Under the pieces are notes generated by a model. That model was not told the origin of the DNA, did no database searches, and was given only the letters and a program-made list of their open reading frames with translations. The position numbers and the translations under genes were made by a program. From assembly GCF_000143985.1 (NCBI RefSeq), contig NC_014364.1, positions 372,001 through 436,000 of the forward strand: DNA of 64,000 nt. The letters are read 5' to 3'. Shown piece after piece: positions 28,309-37,388 of this stretch. The DNA is from Sediminispirochaeta smaragdinae DSM 11293 (GTDB lineage Bacteria > Spirochaetota > Spirochaetia > DSM-16054 > Sediminispirochaetaceae). Position 1 is the stretch's first letter, and every line of letters begins with the position of its first letter.

Positions 28309-29180
28309 TCAGGCTCCTTTTCCTGTTCTATGCCGCACATGCGTTCCGAGATTTGCCACAATCGTTCTGCCGCCGTTTGGTTGAGTGCCAAGGGATCTGG
28401 AGCAAGTGGCATGTTATTCCGCCAATAAAGCTGTCCGCTGTTATAAACGGTAGGATCTGTTGCAAGAAATACCGATGTTTCCGCACCTTCTCTAGGCGGA
28501 CGGCCTTGCGCCATCCTGACTCTCCACACCAACTTTGCCAAGCCACCACTTGATTTTAAGCCAATTTCGGTGCGAACCAGGCCAGGATCGGCCACAAAGG
28601 CTTGTATGCCGGTTCTTGCCGCATATCGTCTGTTGAACTCTGCGGAAAAAAGCACATTGGCGAGCTTTGTTTGTTTATAGGCACGAAGCCCGCTGTAATG
28701 TTTGCGGAGCTGGATATCGTTCCAACGAAGATGGGTGTGGCGGTGTGAGGCGGAGCTCACACTTATTATTCTGGGCTCAGAGGCCTTTGAGAGTGCCGGG
28801 AGCAATGCAAGGGTGAGAAGGAAGTGGGCAAGATAGTTCACTGCAAATTGTAACTCTATGCCATCCTCTGTTTGTATAAACCAGTTGGAAAAGGTTCCTG
28901 CATTGTTGATCAAAACATCAAGTGCTCCCCGATCCCCATTCTGCGCCATCATCAGCATAATCTCTTTTGCCGCTTTTTTGACCTGCGTCAAGGAAGAAAG
29001 ATCGGTAACGGAAAATTCACAACCGGATGCACCGGCCTTTTCTATCGCAGCCTTTGCCTGGGCGCAGCGTTCTTCGGATCTTCCTATGCCGATTATGTAC
29101 CACCCCTGTTGTGCAAGAGCCTGTGCCGTGGCCAAGCCGATTCCCGATGTTGCTCCCGTTATTACCGCAGTTTTATTCAT
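28305..29180 (-). CDS. short-chain dehydrogenase/reductase (retinol-dehydrogenase-like)
   Basis: 291 residues. Rossmann motif ITGATSGIGLATAQAL, NNAG in LDVLINNAGTF, Ser in IISVSSASH, and catalytic pair in YKQTKLANVLF. The mid region resembles WW-oxidoreductase/retinol-dehydrogenase-type SDRs. Substrate unknown. First gene of the operon with TetR; transcribed away from the SDR at 29310. Confidence 0.9.
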   Translation of the reverse strand: MNKTAVITGATSGIGLATAQALAQQGWYIIGIGRSEERCAQAKAAIEKAGASGCEFSVTDLSSLTQVKKAAKEIMLMMAQNGDRGALDVLINNAGTFSNWFIQTEDGIELQFAVNYLAHFLLTLALLPALSKASEPRIISVSSASHRHTHLRWNDIQLRKHYSGLRAYKQTKLANVLFSAEFNRRYAARTGIQAFVADPGLVRTEIGLKSSGGLAKLVWRVRMAQGRPPREGAETSVFLATDPTVYNSGQLYWRNNMPLAPDPLALNQTAAERLWQISERMCGIEQEKEPD

Positions 29181-29225
29181 ACATCACCTCGCGTATATTT
29201 CATCATATCCCGGATGGGTTTTGTA

Positions 29226-29295
29226 GTCAATCAATTGATTAAAACATATGATTGACATTTTCCTATTAATCAAATAATTTAATCATATGATTAAA
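29226..29295. promoter_or_regulatory. divergent promoter region with palindromic operators
   Basis: GTCAATCA (29226) and TGATTGAC (29249) form one inverted repeat; TTTAATCATATGATTAAA at 29278-29295 is a perfect palindrome. Between them TTGACA (29252-29257), 17 bases and TAATTT (29275-29280) form a plus-strand promoter for the SDR at 29310. The adjacent TetR protein is the obvious binder. Confidence 0.6.
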
Positions 29296-29309
29296 TTAAG
29301 GAGTCATAT

Positions 29310-30113
29310 ATGATTTCTGTTTTTCTGACGGGAGCTACGGGCGGACTTGGTAAAGCTTTTGCTGTGGAATGCGCTTGCCGGGGGTGGAATCTATTTCTTA
29401 CCGATAGGCAGACAGCGTCTTTAAGGATACTTGCCGAATCACTGCAACGCCAATTTTCTTGTAGTGTTGAGTATTACCCCTGTGACTTGACCGATACGAG
29501 ATCACGGGAGGAACTATATCATTATATAAAGGGTGAGGGGCTCCAATTCAACATGTTAATCAATGTGGCTGGGCTGGATTATGAAGGCCCCTTTCTCGAA
29601 CGCAGCGGAAGCGAGGTTAGAAATCTTTTGCGCCTCAATATCGAATCATCACTTGAAACAACAGCAGAGCTGTTTCGGTTGCGAGAAGAGGGCAAGCCTT
29701 TTCGAATTATCACCGTGGCAAGCTTGGCTGCGTTTTACCCAATGCCGATTAAAGCGATGTATGCTGCTTCGAAGCGTTTCCTCCTTAATTTCTTTGTGGC
29801 ATTCCGAGAGGAGATTCGTGATGCGGGAGGTTCTGTGACAATTCTCTGCCCCGCTGGGATGCCTACACGGCCGGATCTCATCGATTCTATTGAATCGCAG
29901 GGGATCATGGGGCGGATAACTACCCGGAATGTGGGAATGGTGGCCTCAAAAACCATCGATTCGGCCTTAAGAAACCGGCTCATATATATTCCTGGAAGGA
30001 TCAATAACGTGCTTCGCTCTTTGGGCCTGCTTATGCCAATGCAACTTGTGGCTGCGGTGATTGGTTCCCGTTGGAAAAACCGCCGTGCAAAGCGCAACAT
30101 GGCGTTCTTATAG
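29310..30113 (+). CDS. short-chain dehydrogenase/reductase
   Basis: 267 residues. FLTGATGGLGKAFAVEC start, DLTDTRSR, NVAGLDYEGPF, Ser in ITVASLAAF, and catalytic YAASK. The C-terminal region is basic (RWKNRRAKRNMAFL), possibly for membrane contact, with a hydrophobic patch before it. Substrate unknown; may be lipid-linked like related DltE-type SDRs. AAGGAG before the ATG. Controlled from the shared palindromic region. Confidence 0.88.
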   Translation: MISVFLTGATGGLGKAFAVECACRGWNLFLTDRQTASLRILAESLQRQFSCSVEYYPCDLTDTRSREELYHYIKGEGLQFNMLINVAGLDYEGPFLERSGSEVRNLLRLNIESSLETTAELFRLREEGKPFRIITVASLAAFYPMPIKAMYAASKRFLLNFFVAFREEIRDAGGSVTILCPAGMPTRPDLIDSIESQGIMGRITTRNVGMVASKTIDSALRNRLIYIPGRINNVLRSLGLLMPMQLVAAVIGSRWKNRRAKRNMAFL

Positions 30114-30145
30114 AGCCTGTTTTTCTGTGACCCCGTGACTACCTG

Positions 30146-31263
30146 TCAGAAGTCGAGGGGGTTTATGACGCTCAATTTATTCTTTTCTGCTATATGGGTG
30201 TAGATCATTGTCGTAGATACATCTGAGTGCCCCATCAATTCTTGTATCGATCGAATATCATAGCCATGTTCTATAAGATGTGTTGCAAAACTGTGGCGCA
30301 GGGTGTGAACGCTCGCATGCTTTTGTATTCCTGCACGGTCCAATGCCTTTTTGAAACTTCCCTGGAGTGTAGACGAGTAGATATGATGCCTGCGTACTAT
30401 TCCACTCATAGGATCGATGGAAAGCTTTGGGGACGGAAAAAGCCAAAACCACTTCCACTCTTTTCCTGCAAGCGGGTATTTCTGCTCTAAGGCAAAAGGC
30501 AGCATGACCCCATTTCGATGTTCTGCCCGATCATCCTCATAGAGGAAATGATTCTACACATAAGTTTGTGCAGGGCTGGGAGACACAAAAGTGCAGCATC
30601 GATTTCCTTTTTCGATAGTACGACGGGAAGCCGTTGTGGGATTTTGGAAGCGACTGTTCCGCTTAGGTCTTCAATGGGAATTGCTAAAACGTAACGATAG
30701 AAATAGAGGAGGGCATTAAATGCTTGCCGTTGTGTTGCTACTGCAACTTTTCGATCGACAGCCAGATACGAGAGATACTTTTTAACATGTTGCTCTGTCA
30801 GTTTATCGGGCATTAGGCGAGTCCACTGGGCAAACCGCTCAACCCATCCAAGATAAGTTTTTTCAGTAGCGTAGGATTTGTGTTGAATCCTGAGGCTTTG
30901 TCGCATTATCCTGGTTGCTTCGTCCCACAGGCGTATAACCGATGATGCTTTTTGTGCCTGAGGTTTGGGATCTTCTGTATTTTTGACTTTTGCTTTATAT
31001 GGGAGAGTCGGTTTATACGGAGTATCGTGTGTTGGGAGTTTACCTGTAAAGCGTAAGTAAAGATAGACCGCTTCCTTTGCCTGTAGAATCTGCCATGGTT
31101 CAAAACGGGCGGAAAGCATTGAAAGATAATCCGCTACAGAACCAGAAGGCCGACCTTTTTTGAAGGCATGATACTTTGCTACCCAGTTTTGCAAATATGT
31201 TGCCTTTTTCTCATTGTAGCGTAGCCTTTCTGTAAGGTAACTATAAAAACTGTTATCTTGCAT
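30146..31263 (-). pseudogene. intI: integron integrase, internally deleted and frameshifted
   Basis: The N-terminal part (from 31263) carries the SAM-like core-binding domain (KTYLGWVERFAQW, HVKKYLSYLAV) and reaches [28 protein letters not shown]. In intact IntI proteins this is followed by the box I Arg region and the catalytic Lys hairpin. Here it jumps at about 30540 into another frame reading [20 protein letters not shown], then RRHHIYSS (in the IntI-specific part), [25 protein letters not shown]. Roughly 50-60 residues, including the first catalytic Arg, are missing and the frame is broken. The remaining His, Arg, His and Tyr are intact. The protein cannot be active as read. It lies divergent from the cassettes, the classical arrangement. 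Confidence 0.9.
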
Positions 31264-31375
31264 GATTTCTAACAGTATAAACGCAGAAATCTCCTGAACT
31301 ATTCAACATTGGAAGTACTATTGTTGATATCCAGATGAATTGGAGGACTGTATGTAAATTCTGGAAGCACTATCT

Positions 31376-31523
31376 ACTGTTCGGAATCCTGGTGATTGAA
31401 AGGAGACAATTTCTTCTCTCGCCGTCAATTGAAAGTTAAACCATGGGAGAAAGTATGCACCGGCATAAAAGAAAGGTGTCTACTTCCTAAACGGCATGTG
31501 CACCACCAGGATTCCGAACAGTA
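31376..31523. repeat. MITE-like inverted-repeat element inside the integron head
   Basis: 148 bases bounded by TA with ends CTGTTCGGAATCCTGGTG and its inverted complement. Same family of ends as 12651-12799, but a different interior. It sits between the integrase start and the first cassette, where attI and the cassette promoter would be expected. Confidence 0.75.
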
Positions 31524-31842
31524 AGTAAAGTTTACCTATTTCATGAAAAATTTGCAGAAAAGGCAAAAGTTAGTGTAAAGTATATGACAGCTGGTTTTGG
31601 GGCAGCTATTAGACAATATGTAATCAATGTTCCCACTGGCATCATGGCGCTGGGACTAAACTGGTGTGGCCGGTTATGCTCACTGGGTATATCTCTATTG
31701 TGTAGCACGTTATGACCATTGTTGATAAGAATAATGTATGTATGAGGAAGTTATATGGCCATAGGTAATGTGCTAAGCGGTTTATGCGGAAGAAGAGAGA
31801 AGGTATTATGTTATATACATATTGGAATAAAAGGAGATAAAA
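31524..31842 (+). other. integron head region: possible attI, no gene
   Basis: No gene is seen. GTTATG occurs at 31673-31678 (in GGCCGGTTATGCTC) and again at 31709-31714, either of which could be the attI/first-cassette junction. No convincing second attC arm pairs with them. The attI position is therefore not fixed. Confidence 0.35.
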
Positions 31843-32571
31843 ATGCCTATTGTAAATCGCGATAATATCAGTAAGTTGACTTGTGGAATAAGATATGAAA
31901 AGACTTTTCGCATTAGTGATATTGCTGGAAGCTTATTTGATACGGTCCTCCATCATAGATCATCCCCATTCGGAACAGAATTTTTCCCCCGTTATCAAGA
32001 GCTGAATAGTCAGGATAGAGCATTGATTAACTCTGAGAGGGGATACTATTTTCGGATAACTACTAGCGATGTAATATTCCAGTATACACTACATCCTGAA
32101 AAACAGGATCTATCCGATGAAATAGAATGGTTTAAAAATGATGCAAGCCAATTTATCATTAATGAAATTCTAGAAAAGAACAGCATTAAGAATATAATGA
32201 GATTTGGGTTCATGATAACTCATGAGATTGATGGAGAGAATTTAGGCGGCAATGTACTTGATCAGCTGACAAATGGAGAGATAAGGAATGCTGATCAATT
32301 TACTTTCCGATTCGGTAACAAAGATACTACTAAGGAAGCATTGATCCGGAGAGACGTCAATGACTATATAAATAAAATAACTACTATAAAGCAAATAACT
32401 GAATCAAAGTATGAAGTAACTCTCGATTTTCAATATTATTTCTCACCAGAACTCACGAGCATAAAAGACTGGAACACTGAATCTTTTTATACGAAAGCCT
32501 TCTATTCCTTAGATAATAGTTTTTATGACATGATAAATCCTTTAGTTAGTAAATTAGTGGAAACTGTATGA
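31843..32571 (+). CDS. cassette 1 protein A, unknown (TIGR04255-like pattern possible)
   Basis: 242 residues, soluble, AT-rich gene. RBS AAGGAGAT before the ATG. The layout, an N-terminal LTCGIRYEKTFRISDIAG, a central FRITTSDVIFQY and a long C-terminal strand-rich half, is reminiscent of the TIGR04255 group that often lies near phage or defence genes. I cannot confirm this. It overlaps the next gene by four bases (ATGA), so the two travel and act together. Confidence 0.7.
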   Translation: MPIVNRDNISKLTCGIRYEKTFRISDIAGSLFDTVLHHRSSPFGTEFFPRYQELNSQDRALINSERGYYFRITTSDVIFQYTLHPEKQDLSDEIEWFKNDASQFIINEILEKNSIKNIMRFGFMITHEIDGENLGGNVLDQLTNGEIRNADQFTFRFGNKDTTKEALIRRDVNDYINKITTIKQITESKYEVTLDFQYYFSPELTSIKDWNTESFYTKAFYSLDNSFYDMINPLVSKLVETV

Positions 32572-33002
32572 GCGATCCAAGAAAATCACATGTTTCAAAA
32601 TCGCGTTGGGAAAAAGAACAGTATGTCAATATGTTGAAGTCACAACACGCCGAAGACCCAACTTTTGAATTTCATGAAACTGAATCCACAAATTCTGTAG
32701 TAGTTGATGAAGCTGGTAGCAGTTCAATTGCTAGGCCAGAATTAAAAAATTATGAGCCAGATAATAAAAGATTAAACAAGGAGATTCTATATGGAATAAT
32801 AGTTTTTGGAATTACTTCCTTATTATTTTTATTTGGAATGTCTTTGAATCGAGAGATTGGAGTCTTGGACGAACGAACCAATACGACAAAAGATAGTATT
32901 GAGACTGTTGAGATTAATGTAAAACAAATGAATGAACAGATGAAAGAGATGGCAATTGAACAGGAAGTAATTAAAAGAATATTTGAAACGACGGCAAAAT
33001 AG
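32568..33002 (+). CDS. cassette 1 protein B, membrane-anchored coiled-coil protein
   Basis: 144 residues. A polar N-terminal 65 residues, one membrane segment (ILYGIIVFGITSLLFLFGMSL, about 72-92) and a C-terminal coiled coil (VLDERTNTTKDSIETVEINV onward). Translationally coupled to protein A. Function not recognised; with A it makes a two-gene cassette of a soluble and a membrane part. Confidence 0.7.
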   Translation: MSDPRKSHVSKSRWEKEQYVNMLKSQHAEDPTFEFHETESTNSVVVDEAGSSSIARPELKNYEPDNKRLNKEILYGIIVFGITSLLFLFGMSLNREIGVLDERTNTTKDSIETVEINVKQMNEQMKEMAIEQEVIKRIFETTAK

Positions 33003-33004
33003 TA

Positions 33005-33175
33005 TATAACCAGCAATTGGAGCGGACGTGGCTATTGTCATGGTTTGTGCTACTGGTTCCAGGAATAGGTTAGATTGAAAAGTAACAATGCGAGTTGAAT
33101 TGGTGATATACTGTTGGTTGGTAGCAGCACAAACGCATGCCAACTTAACGCCACGCAGCTCAATTGGATGTTATG
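33005..33175 (+). repeat. attC site 1
   Basis: Outer boxes ATAAC (33006-33010) and GTTAT (33170-33174); arms CAGCAATTGGAGC and GCTCAATTGGATG; inner arms GGACGTGGC and GCCACGC. The long loop holds TGATATACT at 33104-33112. Recombination cut expected between G and TT at the right end. Confidence 0.92.
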
Positions 33176-33192
33176 TTGATAGGAGTTAAATT

Positions 33193-33876
33193 TTGATAGA
33201 AGCAATCCTTAATAAAAAGATTAGGCAAAACAAAAGATACTGGGAAGATGTTATTTTTTCATCTGTATTTGGTATGCTTAAATATTTGAACAAGGGAATC
33301 CTTTATGATGTACTAAAGAACGCTAAAACTCTAAATGAGAAAGAAAATAAATTTTATTATTTAAAAGATCAACTTAATTTTATTGATAGTGATAATATCA
33401 ATTATGAATTCTGGAAACATCTACAGCTAAAGGATTGTAAAAGATGTGAACCTGATTTGATTATAGAGGGCCCCAATTCAATTGTATGTATTGAAGCAAA
33501 GTATAAATCAGGTAAGAGTAGTAAAAAAGATAATAGTAATGTTCCTAATGATCAATTAGCAAAAGAATATGATAATCTTTCATATTACAAAGGGAAAAAA
33601 CAACTATATTTAATATATTTAACTAGTAGTCTTAGATATCCAATAGAAGATATAAAAGAATCAATAGATGAATATAATAATAAAAGAAAATTACCAATAA
33701 CAATATATTGGTTAAATTGGAATAAAATATACTGTCAATTAGATAAATGCAGACATAATAAAAGAATAATTGATGATATTTGTTTAGTTTTAGAATATTT
33801 TTATTTAGATTACTTTACTCATTTCAAAATAAGTTCTGATAAAGAATATAAAAGAATAGACTGGAGGTTTAGATGA
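33193..33876 (+). CDS. cassette 2 protein A, PD-(D/E)XK-like nuclease
   Basis: 227 residues, starting at TTG with AGGAG seven bases before. A PD-(D/E)XK core is visible: CEPDLIIEG (Asp88), then VCIEAKYKSGKSS (Glu101, Lys103). The C-terminal half has YKGKKQLYLIYLTSS and a helical end. This fold is used by many restriction and defence nucleases. It overlaps the next gene by ATGA. Whether it cuts DNA is inferred from the motif only. Confidence 0.72.
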   Translation: MIEAILNKKIRQNKRYWEDVIFSSVFGMLKYLNKGILYDVLKNAKTLNEKENKFYYLKDQLNFIDSDNINYEFWKHLQLKDCKRCEPDLIIEGPNSIVCIEAKYKSGKSSKKDNSNVPNDQLAKEYDNLSYYKGKKQLYLIYLTSSLRYPIEDIKESIDEYNNKRKLPITIYWLNWNKIYCQLDKCRHNKRIIDDICLVLEYFYLDYFTHFKISSDKEYKRIDWRFR

Positions 33877-34436
33877 ATGATGTTATAGGAATTGTTGAGA
33901 ATATTGAACAGATGAAATCGATACTGATGAGTTTGAAAAAGATGACAAAATATATAATCAATGATTTTGAAGAAAAGAATTGGGAGTTATTAGAAGAAAA
34001 ATATATTTCCGATTGTATGCCAAATAAGAGAAAAGCAAATTATGAAGAACAATTTGATTTACTATTTAGTATGCCAACTGAATTATTTCACGTATTCAAA
34101 TATAGAAGTAGAAATAAAAAGTTTTTTCCATTTATTAATATATTTTTGAATAGTATTAACAATATTAATCAACCAGTTGTTATATATGGAAAATTCATAC
34201 CTAAAGATAAAGTTAAAAAGGATAAATATTGGGAAGAATTTCAGTATGATGCTTCAAAATTAATATTAAATAACGCAATAGAGAAAACAAGTGGTGGGAT
34301 AATTCTGGTAGATGACTTAACAGAAGAAGAAAAGAATGAATTTTATTATATTAAAAAAATAGAGTATAGAATAATTAATCTATTTGAAGTAGATAATGAA
34401 ATTCTGAGTAAATTGATAAAAGAAATAACAACATAA
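33873..34436 (+). CDS. cassette 2 protein B, unknown partner of the nuclease
   Basis: 187 residues, soluble, mixed helix and strand, no motif recognised. Coupled to the nuclease-like gene by a four-base overlap. It could be an inhibitor, sensor or second subunit. Its stop codon lies inside the attC left box (CATAAC), so the cassette has no spare 3' sequence. Confidence 0.65.
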   Translation: MNDVIGIVENIEQMKSILMSLKKMTKYIINDFEEKNWELLEEKYISDCMPNKRKANYEEQFDLLFSMPTELFHVFKYRSRNKKFFPFINIFLNSINNINQPVVIYGKFIPKDKVKKDKYWEEFQYDASKLILNNAIEKTSGGIILVDDLTEEEKNEFYYIKKIEYRIINLFEVDNEILSKLIKEITT

Positions 34437-34607
34437 CAAGCAATTGGAGCAGACGTGGCTACTGTCATGGTTTGTGCTTGAGATTGGGTGAAGCAGAGCT
34501 TGATTTGAAAATGAAAACTCAGATTTGTGAAAGATATGGTATAATGCATGAAGGAAAGAGCACAAACACATGCCAGTGAACGCCACGCAGCTCAATTGGA
34601 TGTTATG
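34432..34607 (+). repeat. attC site 2
   Basis: ATAAC (34433-34437) and GTTAT (34602-34606) with the common arms. The loop of about 95 bases contains TGGTATAAT at 34537-34545. Confidence 0.95.
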
Positions 34608-34635
34608 TTTCAAATGGTTCACTTAATGAGGGCAG

Positions 34636-36267
34636 ATGGAAATAATTGAAAAATTCATAGATGAAATAACAGCTCATTTAGATATTAAGAAATTTCTTCA
34701 TATAAATATGGAAATGAGTAATCAGTACCATTTTCATAATTCAATTAATGAGAATAACTACGATTATATTTTAAAAAACAATATTTATAGCTTTGAAAAA
34801 GATGAGCTCTCAAGAAATTATGATCTAATATTTGGAGTACTACCATTTGGTATTAAGGATTTTAAACAATATCAAAAATATAAAATACCAGTTAATTATG
34901 ATGTAATAATCAATACATTGGAAAAATTAGAGAAAAATGGTCTTGGTATATATACCGTTGAACCTTCTTTCTTTTGGTCTACTAGGGGTAAAGTCTTTAT
35001 TGATCTACTTGAAGAGAAATCTTATTTTATAAATTTCTGTATTGAAGCGCCAAAGGGAATAATACCATATACAAATATTCGACCTTATTTAATAGGTCTT
35101 AGCAAAGAGAAAACAGAACTGTTTATAGGTTCACTTAATGAACTCAATAATGTCAGTGTTTTAATTGATAATTATTTTAATAATAAAAGTTCAAATAATA
35201 TAGATTTTGGAAAACTCGTCGATATAAATGATTTTACAAGTATATCAAATGAAGAGGTTAAAAAAGAGGAGCAGATTTTACTTCAACATTACAAGAATGT
35301 AGAATTTAAAGTAGTCAAAGATATAATTAAAAGCATCACCCCTGTCAAAGATTCAGAGGATTTTAGTAATAGCGAAAATGAAATTTATATAACAAAGCAA
35401 GGAAATCTACCAAGTAAAATAAATCATAAGAACTTCAGTAATCTATTAAAGATAGATGTAAATCATAATTTAATTAATCCTAAATACCTTGAAATATATT
35501 TCAGATCTAGTCTTGGACAGATTTCATTAAAGTCAATACAACTTGGATCTTCAATCCCTTATATAAGAAGAACTGATTTACTTAAAATCAAGATACCAGT
35601 ACCACCTCTCATAGAGCAAAGTGATATTGTAGAAGTTAATGAGAAGTTAAATGAATTAAAAGAAAGAATTGCAAGCCTTGAAAACGAGTTTTCTTTAAAT
35701 CTATCAAGTTCAAAATTTATTTCTGAAAAAATAGAGACTACATTAAATCAAATTAGTCATGATTCTATAAATGACAGAATTATTCATTGTTTAAAAACTG
35801 GCGAAAATAAGAATATTGAATATAAAGAATCATTTTCTCTTAATGTAAAAGAAAAAGAGAAAAACCCTAGAAAAGATAAAGCAATTGAATTATCTGCATT
35901 GAAAACTATTGTTGGTTTCTTAAATTCTAATGGAGGCTATTTACTTATTGGTGTAGATGATAATGCTACAATTTTTGGTATTGAGGATGAACTAAAAATG
36001 TTATTCAAAAATAATAATGATTCCTATCTTCTATATATAAAGGACAAGATAAAAAATAAAATAGGAGTAGAATTCTTTCAATACATTAATTACCAAATTA
36101 CAGATTTTAATGGCACCAAATTATTATTTATAGAAGTTGATAAATCTCCATTGCCTTGTTGCTATGAGAAAAAGGATTTTTATTTACGATTAAATCCAGC
36201 AACTGAAAAATTAGAAGGGAAAGAACTTATCGAATATATATTTAGAAGGTTTCAAAATGAAACATAA
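34636..36267 (+). CDS. cassette 3: degenerate methyltransferase-TRD-AlbA_2 fusion
   Basis: 543 residues in three parts. Residues about 40-170 look like an N6-adenine methyltransferase fragment: YDLIFGVLPFG is where NPPF would be, followed by GLGIYTVEPSFFWSTRG and PYTNIRPYLIGL; no SAM-binding glycine motif precedes it, so it is probably inactive. Residues about 225-350 resemble a type I S-subunit half (SIPYIRRTDLLKIKIPVPPL then IEQ and a coiled coil). Residues about 385-535 are an AlbA_2/Schlafen-type domain (NKNIEYKESF, SNGGYLLIGVDD, DFYLRLNPATEKL). It would recognise a DNA sequence and act through AlbA_2. This domain order suggests a single-protein defence factor; that is inference. Stop lies within attC. 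Confidence 0.75.
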   Translation: MEIIEKFIDEITAHLDIKKFLHINMEMSNQYHFHNSINENNYDYILKNNIYSFEKDELSRNYDLIFGVLPFGIKDFKQYQKYKIPVNYDVIINTLEKLEKNGLGIYTVEPSFFWSTRGKVFIDLLEEKSYFINFCIEAPKGIIPYTNIRPYLIGLSKEKTELFIGSLNELNNVSVLIDNYFNNKSSNNIDFGKLVDINDFTSISNEEVKKEEQILLQHYKNVEFKVVKDIIKSITPVKDSEDFSNSENEIYITKQGNLPSKINHKNFSNLLKIDVNHNLINPKYLEIYFRSSLGQISLKSIQLGSSIPYIRRTDLLKIKIPVPPLIEQSDIVEVNEKLNELKERIASLENEFSLNLSSSKFISEKIETTLNQISHDSINDRIIHCLKTGENKNIEYKESFSLNVKEKEKNPRKDKAIELSALKTIVGFLNSNGGYLLIGVDDNATIFGIEDELKMLFKNNNDSYLLYIKDKIKNKIGVEFFQYINYQITDFNGTKLLFIEVDKSPLPCCYEKKDFYLRLNPATEKLEGKELIEYIFRRFQNET

Positions 36268-36368
36268 CAATCGAATGAACCAGATTTTCCTATGTCAAGA
36301 ATCCTGCTTATCTGCATCGCAGGCAGGATTCTCGCCATGTACGGAAAACTGGTTATTCGGGCGTTATG
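36263..36368 (+). repeat. attC site 3, divergent sequence
   Basis: ATAAC (36264-36268) and GTTAT (36363-36367). Arms TCGAATGAACCAG and CTGGTTATTCGG pair with one extra base on the left; inner arms TTTTCC and GGAAAA. A central hairpin AATCCTGC and GCAGGATT fills the loop. Unlike its neighbours in sequence, so this cassette came from another source. Confidence 0.85.
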
Positions 36369-36461
36369 TTGATACAGTGATGTCCCAGATAGTAAACGGG
36401 GATAATATAATGGTAACTTGATTATTTTTACTGTGTGCAATAACTAAAAATAGAGGAACAT

Positions 36462-37388
36462 ATGAAAACTATTGAGTTGTTTTTTCGAAATCTTTCTGAG
36501 AAAAAGTACAAAGAATCAGATTTTTCGGATATTATTGCATCGTTATGCAATGCAAGTGAATCTTTTACAAGAATTTTTATAGATTATTTATTCGATAATA
36601 AATATCATGAGGTTAAAGGTTTATCCGTGTACAGAGAATTTACTTCTGAAGATAAGAAGAGTACGATAGATTTCAAGATTGAAGATGAAAATGGTTGTAT
36701 TGTTTGTCTTATAGAAAATAAAATAAACGATAAAGATGATCATTTTGAAAAGTATATGAAAAGTTTTAGGAATGAAATAGGATTTATTGCCAATTACAAA
36801 ATTGAAAATAAGAAAGACCATTACAAATACTCAAAGACATGGCCTGGGTTTTATAAGTATATCGAAGAGAAATTAGACAATTTTAACGATTGCGACCGTT
36901 TGTTAATAAATGGATTCAGAAAATATATACAAGGGGTGTGTGGAATAATGAACGATATAGAAAAATTTAACTTGTCGGATATAGGATCTCTTGAAGATCT
37001 ACATTCTTATTTAAGATCATTAGTGCAACAAAAAGATGGCTGCAAAATTAATACAAATAAGAAATCAATTACTGAATACCGGCATGGAATTGATTTTGAA
37101 TATAAAAACACCGAATTGTGGTTTGGTGTTTACACTGCAAGTTATTCTAAAAATCTTCATATAGGTTTTAAAGCTGAATCTAATATAAATCTTACAGAAA
37201 AATTCAAAAAAGCTTTGTTAGAAGAGGGGGAATATTACGTTCAACCATATTATGAAGAAAATGGCAATGAGTGCTGGTTCGAGTTAAAAGATGAATATTA
37301 TGAAACCTTAGTTAATGATAAAGTCCCTACAAAGCTAAAACTTGAAATAATAAAGAACTTTTTTGATGAGGCATTGTCTTTAATATAA
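36462..37388 (+). CDS. cassette 4: PD-(D/E)XK nuclease family protein
   Basis: 308 residues. The N-terminal domain has the PDDEXK_4-like core: STIDFKI (Asp70) and VCLIENKIND (Glu85, Lys87), then HFEKYMKSF. Residues 200-308 form a second alpha/beta domain with ELWFGVYTAS and CWFELKDEYYE. Similar proteins occur near mobile elements and defence islands. Single gene. GAGGAACAT before ATG. Target unknown. Confidence 0.75.
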   Translation: MKTIELFFRNLSEKKYKESDFSDIIASLCNASESFTRIFIDYLFDNKYHEVKGLSVYREFTSEDKKSTIDFKIEDENGCIVCLIENKINDKDDHFEKYMKSFRNEIGFIANYKIENKKDHYKYSKTWPGFYKYIEEKLDNFNDCDRLLINGFRKYIQGVCGIMNDIEKFNLSDIGSLEDLHSYLRSLVQQKDGCKINTNKKSITEYRHGIDFEYKNTELWFGVYTASYSKNLHIGFKAESNINLTEKFKKALLEEGEYYVQPYYEENGNECWFELKDEYYETLVNDKVPTKLKLEIIKNFFDEALSLI

